DNA of 52,011 nt from Dyella sp. ASV24 (GTDB lineage: Bacteria; Pseudomonadota; Gammaproteobacteria; Xanthomonadales; Rhodanobacteraceae): assembly GCF_016428905.1 (NCBI RefSeq), contig NZ_JAELTQ010000019.1, positions 1 to 52,011 of the forward strand, in the 5' to 3' direction. Positions within the stretch are counted from its first letter, which is position 1. Each line of letters begins with the position of its first letter. This document shows positions 47,852-52,011 of the stretch, one piece after another. The translations under genes and the position numbers were made by a program. The notes beneath the pieces are model-generated. The model was not told the origin of the DNA, did no database searches, and saw only the letters and a program-made list of their open reading frames with translations.

Positions 47852-49444
47852 ATGGATGAGCACGGATCGGGTTCCGGTCGGACTGCCTTCGCCTTCATTG
47901 CGTTGCTTACCTTGCTCACCGTGACGGCTCTTTACGCGCCGCGTTTCGAGCATCGCGCGGTCGTCGCCAGCGTTGCGCCTGCGCCACGGCCCGTGGGGCC
48001 CACCGTCGAGCTGTGGCTGAGCACGGCCGATCGACGGCTCAAACTGATGCCGCAGCCCGACATCGCCATGAGCGCCCGTGGATCGGCGCCCGCGGACATC
48101 GTCATTGAGATCGACAAGAAATACCAAACCATGGTCGGTTTCGGCGCAGCGATGACCGACTCGTCAGCATGGCTGCTGCAAAACAAACTGTCCGATGGGC
48201 AACGCAGCGATTTGCTCCATGAGCTGTATGGGCCGCCGCCCAATCTCAACCTGAACATGATGCGCCTCACCATCGGCGCCTCGGATTTCTCGTTGAAGCC
48301 TTACACCTTGGACGACGTGCCCTTCGGGCAGACCGATCCGGATCTGCAGCATTTCAACGTCACGGCCAACTTGCTTGACGTGATACCGGTGGTGCGCGAG
48401 GCGCTTTCCGTCAACGCAGGATTGCGCATCATCGCCTCGCCATGGAGTGCGCCGGCGTGGATGAAATCCAGCGAAAACCTGATTGGCGGGGAATTGCTTG
48501 AGCAGTACGAAAGCACGTATGCGGACTATCTCATCAAGTACCTTGACGCCTATCGCGGTTACGGCATCCCCATCTTTGCGCTGACCTTGCAGAACGAGCC
48601 GGGCTTTGTGCCGGTCACCTACCCGGGCATGGAAATGCCGGCGGATACGCGGGCGCGCATCGTCTCGCAGTACCTCGGCCCCCGGCTGGCAAGCCGCACG
48701 CCTAAAACCACCATCCTGGAGTGGGATCACAACTGGAGCCATCCCGAGCAGCCGCTGAGCGTGCTCGGCGACGCCGATGCCGCTCGCTATATCGACGGCG
48801 TGGCCTGGCATTGCTACGAAGGCAGTCAGGCGGCGCAGGGTCGCGTGCATCGCGCGTACCCCCAGAAGAGCGTCTATATCACCGAGTGTTCGGGCGGTGA
48901 TTGGGCGTCGAGCATCAACGGCGAGCTGATCTGGTTCTCGCGGAACTTGCTGGTCACGGGCATCAGGCAGTGGGCGAGTGGCGTGGTGTACTGGAACCTG
49001 GCGCTCGATGAAGACCACGGCCCTCATTTCGGCGGGTGTGCCGCCTGCAAGGGCGTGATCATGATCGACTCGAAAACGGGCGAGGTCAGTCGCAACGACG
49101 AGTACTACGCGCTGGCGCACTTCAGCAAGTTCGTGTTGCCCGGCGCCGTGCGTGTGGCATCCACCGACACCGACGCCGATCAGGGCATCGCCAATGTGGC
49201 ATTCCAGAACACGTCGGATGGATCGATTGTGCTGGTAATGGTGAACAGCAAAACCGATGCGCGTCCAGTGTCGGTTGTCGAGGGCCAGGTGCGTTTCGAC
49301 TACACCATGCCGCCGCGCAGCGTGGCCACCTTTGTGTGGAACCACGACAAGACCGGTGCGTGGGTGCGTCGCGCTGTGTCATGGCTGGATCGGGCAGCTA
49401 CTGAGGCCATCAAGGGCCGTCGCACGACACCGACGCAGCACTAA
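47852..49444 (+). CDS. Glycoside hydrolase family 30 (glucosylceramidase-like)
   Basis: 530 residues from the ATG at 47852; a TTG at 47831 is in frame. An N-terminal hydrophobic anchor or signal (RTAFAFIALLTLLTVTALYAP) is followed by the GH30 (beta/alpha)8 domain: QTMVGFGAAMTDSSAWLL, MMRLTIGASDFS, ASPWSAPAWMKSS, acid/base Glu in TLQNEPGF, and nucleophile Glu in VYITECSGGDW. A C-terminal beta-sandwich follows (VASTDTDADQGIANVAFQNTSDGSIVLVMVNSKT). The family includes glucocerebrosidases, beta-1,6-glucanases and xylanases. The exact glycan is not deducible. The charged C-terminal tail beyond the barrel is unusual. Confidence 0.94.
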   Translation: MDEHGSGSGRTAFAFIALLTLLTVTALYAPRFEHRAVVASVAPAPRPVGPTVELWLSTADRRLKLMPQPDIAMSARGSAPADIVIEIDKKYQTMVGFGAAMTDSSAWLLQNKLSDGQRSDLLHELYGPPPNLNLNMMRLTIGASDFSLKPYTLDDVPFGQTDPDLQHFNVTANLLDVIPVVREALSVNAGLRIIASPWSAPAWMKSSENLIGGELLEQYESTYADYLIKYLDAYRGYGIPIFALTLQNEPGFVPVTYPGMEMPADTRARIVSQYLGPRLASRTPKTTILEWDHNWSHPEQPLSVLGDADAARYIDGVAWHCYEGSQAAQGRVHRAYPQKSVYITECSGGDWASSINGELIWFSRNLLVTGIRQWASGVVYWNLALDEDHGPHFGGCAACKGVIMIDSKTGEVSRNDEYYALAHFSKFVLPGAVRVASTDTDADQGIANVAFQNTSDGSIVLVMVNSKTDARPVSVVEGQVRFDYTMPPRSVATFVWNHDKTGAWVRRAVSWLDRAATEAIKGRRTTPTQH

Positions 49445-49471
49445 CAGGGTGCTCCGGGGGCACTGCGTCCA

Positions 49472-51097
49472 TTAGGCCACTTCCACCGTGGACTCCATGG
49501 CCTCGGCGGCATCGCTGACCACCTCGGATTCCGTGCGTCGTGCGCCGCGGAACAGAAACGCTCCGCCTGCACAGATCAACATGGTCGCTCCCGCCAATAG
49601 GAAGACATCACTGTACGCCTCCAGCAACGCCTGCTTGTGCACCACCGAGGCCAGCTGCGCCAGCGAGCGCTGACGCAGCCCCGCGTACGCTGCTCCTTGC
49701 AAGGCATCCGACGGTGCCACTGCGTGACCTGCCAGACGTGTCACGCTCTGTGCGATACGTTCGCGATAAGCAGCGAGGTAGGGCGTTACGTGCTCCCCGA
49801 TACGTTCGGCGTGGAACTTCTGCCGCACCACGATCAACTGGCTGGCAATGGCAATGCCGATAGCGCCACCCACGTTGCGCACCATCGAAAACACGCCGGA
49901 AGCTGAGCCAAGTTCGGCCTTGTCCAAACCCTCCACCGCCATCACGCCCAGCGCCACCACGATCAGTGACTGGCCCACGCCACGCACGATCAAAGAGGGC
50001 ACGATGGTATTTTTCGCGGCATCCATGTCGAGATGGATGTTCATCAGGCAACCGATCGCCATGATCACAAAGCCCGCACCAATCGCCAGCCGCGGACTGG
50101 TGGCGCGCATCAACGGTGGCGTGGCGAACGACATCACGAACTGCACGACACCGTAAGGGATCATGGTCAGGCCGATCTCGCGCGCGTTGTAGCCCTGCAC
50201 GTCGGCGAAGTAGTTGGGCACCAGGAACACTACGCCAAACACCACTGCGCCAAACAGAAACTGCATAAGGCTCGCCAGCCCGAAGTTGTAGGCACCGAGC
50301 AAGCGCAGGTTGATGAAGGGCTGCGCACGGCGTAGTTCCGTCCAGACAAACGCCACCAAGCCGGTCACGGCAACGATGGCGGACACCAGGATGAAGGAGG
50401 AGGAAAACCAGTCCTTGCGCTCACCTTCTTCAAGCATGATTTGCAAGGCCGAAAGGCCCAGCGCCATGGCCGCAATGCCACCCCAGTCGCCGTTGCGCAG
50501 CTTGGCCAGATCGGGCGGCGTCGGGCGGATGGACCAACCGATCGCCGCGAGCAACGCCAGCCCTGGCGGAATCTGCAGATAGAAGATGTAGCGCCACGAA
50601 TACATCTCGGTGAGCCAGCCACCCAGCGACGGACCCGCCGCTTGCGCCACGTTGTTGGATACGGCGAACAAGGCCATGCCCAGCGCATGCTTCGAGCGTG
50701 GCAGCTCCGTCACGATCAACTGGAAACTCAGGGGAATCAGCACGCCACCAAACGCACCCTGCAGGGTGCGCGCAAAGATCATGGTGCCGATGTTGGGCGC
50801 CAACGAGCAAAGGATGGAGAACACCACAAAGCCTGCCGTGCCTGTCATCAGCACGCGACGCATCGAGAACACGCTGGTCAGCCATGCGGCCAGCGGAATC
50901 ACGATGATCTCGGCCACCAGGTAGGCCGTGCTGATCCATGAGCCTTCTTCGAACGTGGCGCCCAATGAACCACGGATATCCGGTAGCGACGCATTGGTGA
51001 CGTGCACATTCATGCCTGCCATGAAGCAGCCCACCGCGCCGCCGATCACCGCGACCCAGGTGCGCAGCGACACCTTCTCCTCAGCCGTTGCACTCAT
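49472..51097 (-). CDS. EmrB-type DHA2 multidrug exporter
   Basis: 541 residues, 14 membrane helices. Signatures: VIGGAVGCFMAGMNVHVTNASLPDIRGSLGATFEEGSWISTAYLVAEIIVIPLAAWL, ARTLQGAFGGVLIPLSFQL and AQAAGPSLGGWLTEMYSWRYIFYLQIPPG. The LQGAFGG and GP(S/T)LGG motifs are typical of EmrB. Its ATG overlaps the stop of the adaptor gene upstream (ATGA, 51094-51097), so EmrA- and EmrB-like proteins are coupled. Together with an outer-membrane channel they form a tripartite pump. A regulator would lie outside the window. Confidence 0.94.
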   Translation of the reverse strand: MSATAEEKVSLRTWVAVIGGAVGCFMAGMNVHVTNASLPDIRGSLGATFEEGSWISTAYLVAEIIVIPLAAWLTSVFSMRRVLMTGTAGFVVFSILCSLAPNIGTMIFARTLQGAFGGVLIPLSFQLIVTELPRSKHALGMALFAVSNNVAQAAGPSLGGWLTEMYSWRYIFYLQIPPGLALLAAIGWSIRPTPPDLAKLRNGDWGGIAAMALGLSALQIMLEEGERKDWFSSSFILVSAIVAVTGLVAFVWTELRRAQPFINLRLLGAYNFGLASLMQFLFGAVVFGVVFLVPNYFADVQGYNAREIGLTMIPYGVVQFVMSFATPPLMRATSPRLAIGAGFVIMAIGCLMNIHLDMDAAKNTIVPSLIVRGVGQSLIVVALGVMAVEGLDKAELGSASGVFSMVRNVGGAIGIAIASQLIVVRQKFHAERIGEHVTPYLAAYRERIAQSVTRLAGHAVAPSDALQGAAYAGLRQRSLAQLASVVHKQALLEAYSDVFLLAGATMLICAGGAFLFRGARRTESEVVSDAAEAMESTVEVA

Positions 51098-52011
51098 GGC
51101 GTGCGCTGCGTGTCGATAGTGGCCACGACCGACATGCCAGGACGCAAGTCGCTGGCTTCGGCTGCATCCAGTGCAATGCGCAGCGGCATGCGCTGCACGA
51201 TCTTGGTGAAGTTGCCAGTAGCGTTATCCGGCGGCAGCAATGCGAACTCCGCACCGGATGCGGGAGAAAAACTTTCCACGTGGCCATGCAGGTTGCGTCC
51301 GCCCAGCGCATCCACCTCCACCTGCACCGGTTGGCCCGGGTGTACACGGGCCAGCTGCGTTTCCTTGAAGTTCGCCACGACATAGGTATTGCGCGGCACG
51401 ATCGCGAGCAGGGGTGTACCCACGGCAACGTATTGGCCTACGCGCAGGCTGCGCTGTCCCACCCGGCCGCTGCTGGGCGCCTGGATGCGCGTGTGATCCA
51501 GATCCAACTGCGCCAACGTCAGCGCGGCTCGCGCCTTGGCGAGATCGGCCTCGCCCGCATCGCGTGCCGCTTCCGCCTTCGCGCGCTCGGTTTGCAGGGA
51601 AGCGAGGCGTTTGCGGCTACCGGCCAGCGCGGCCTGGGCCTGCGCTTGTGCGGAGGAGCTCATGGCTGCCTCAGCCTGCGCGCTTTCCAGCTGCTCCTGG
51701 CTGGCGATCTGTTCGTTCCGCAACTGTTGCTGGCGTTGGTAAGCCAGCGCCGCCTTGTGCGCGGCGGCTTGTTGTGCGGTGACATCGGCTTCGGCCGCGG
51801 CGATATGGCTGGCCTGTTCGTCGGTGAGCGCATCGAGATTGGTGATGGCCGCGCGGCGTCCGCGCAGCTCGGCATCGGCGGCATCTACCGCGCCCTGCGC
51901 GAGGGCGACACGTGCGCGGTAATCGCTGTCGTCGATGCACGCGAGCACGTCGCCGGCGTTGACGTCCTGATTGTCCTGCACCCGCACCTCGGCCAGATAA
52001 CCACTCACGCG
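51094..52011 (-). CDS. EmrA/HlyD-type membrane fusion protein (5' truncated by window edge)
   Basis: The frame is open to the right edge, so the N-terminus (membrane helix) is missing. The visible 305 residues begin in the first lipoyl half (SGYLAEVRVQDNQDVNAGDVLACIDD), pass through a long alpha-helical hairpin (about residues 35-165, Ala/Gln/Glu-rich) and the second lipoyl half (IQAPSSGRVGQRSLRVGQYVAVGTPLLAIVP), then the beta-barrel (YVVANFKETQLARVHPGQPVQVEVDAL). This is the periplasmic adaptor partner of the EmrB-type exporter downstream. Confidence 0.93.
   Translation of the reverse strand, partial: RVSGYLAEVRVQDNQDVNAGDVLACIDDSDYRARVALAQGAVDAADAELRGRRAAITNLDALTDEQASHIAAAEADVTAQQAAAHKAALAYQRQQQLRNEQIASQEQLESAQAEAAMSSSAQAQAQAALAGSRKRLASLQTERAKAEAARDAGEADLAKARAALTLAQLDLDHTRIQAPSSGRVGQRSLRVGQYVAVGTPLLAIVPRNTYVVANFKETQLARVHPGQPVQVEVDALGGRNLHGHVESFSPASGAEFALLPPDNATGNFTKIVQRMPLRIALDAAEASDLRPGMSVVATIDTQRTP

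Overview
This is a high-GC proteobacterial chromosome segment that most resembles the Rhodanobacteraceae/Xanthomonadales (Dyella, Luteibacter or Rhodanobacter-like). The reasons are the gene content (a long TonB-dependent receptor, an S53 sedolisin-type peptidase, many secreted proteins, DUF6980/DUF2975/DUF3455-type small proteins) and the codon use. The genus is an inference. No rRNA, tRNA, CRISPR array, insertion sequence or prophage was recognised. Both ends cut genes: a metal-dependent amidohydrolase on the left and an EmrA/HlyD-type adaptor on the right.

Layout. 0-10.8 kb: amidohydrolase, LysE-type exporter with a divergent Lrp/AsnC regulator, small soluble proteins, an MFS exporter, a secreted alpha/beta hydrolase, two isoprenylcysteine-methyltransferase-like membrane proteins, a retropepsin-TPR protein and a SAM methyltransferase. 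10.8-15.1 kb: two MarR-controlled drug-type modules, one with a TetX-like FAD monooxygenase and one with a DHA2 pump. 15.9-22.1 kb: a compact peptide-export locus: HlyD adaptor, C39-peptidase ABC exporter, Fic protein, a 100-residue precursor with a double-glycine leader and a Gly/Asn/Ser-rich core, and a double retropepsin-like protein. 22.2-30.5 kb: aromatic-ring-type FAD monooxygenase with a divergent TetR regulator, the TonB receptor, a BNR/Ycf48-like secreted protein and another retropepsin-like protein. 30.5-36.7 kb: DUF2975/HTH pair, DUF3455, HxlR/monooxygenase pair, then a run of small orphan genes each preceded by the same short repeat. 36.7-43.5 kb: sedolisin, fasciclin protein, ECF sigma/anti-sigma pair and small unknown proteins. 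43.6-47 kb: P-loop kinase and an arsenic cluster (arsH divergent from arsR-arsC-acr3). 47-52 kb: pilin-like protein, GH30 glycosidase and an EmrAB-type pump.

Two things stand out. First, the 15.9-22.1 kb locus combines a bacteriocin-type exporter and its substrate with a Fic-domain enzyme and an aspartic-protease-like protein. This set matches no described system that I can name, and a Fic-dependent peptide modification or immunity function is a testable idea. Second, a dispersed palindromic repeat of about 26 bp (left arm TGTCCGCTTT, loop CGACCC, right arm AAAGCGGACA) occurs at least 14 times. Every copy has the same orientation, and nearly every copy lies 17-70 bp upstream of a plus-strand gene, usually a small orphan. 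At 33.1-36.7 kb this gives a cassette-like array.

Several regulator/target pairs have operators visible in the sequence: the Lrp exporter region, both MarR modules, TetR, DUF2975/HTH and ArsR. In the DHA2 pump, arsR and possibly the TetR gene, a -10-like box lies 6-7 nt before the ATG with no ribosome binding site between, which suggests leaderless transcripts.
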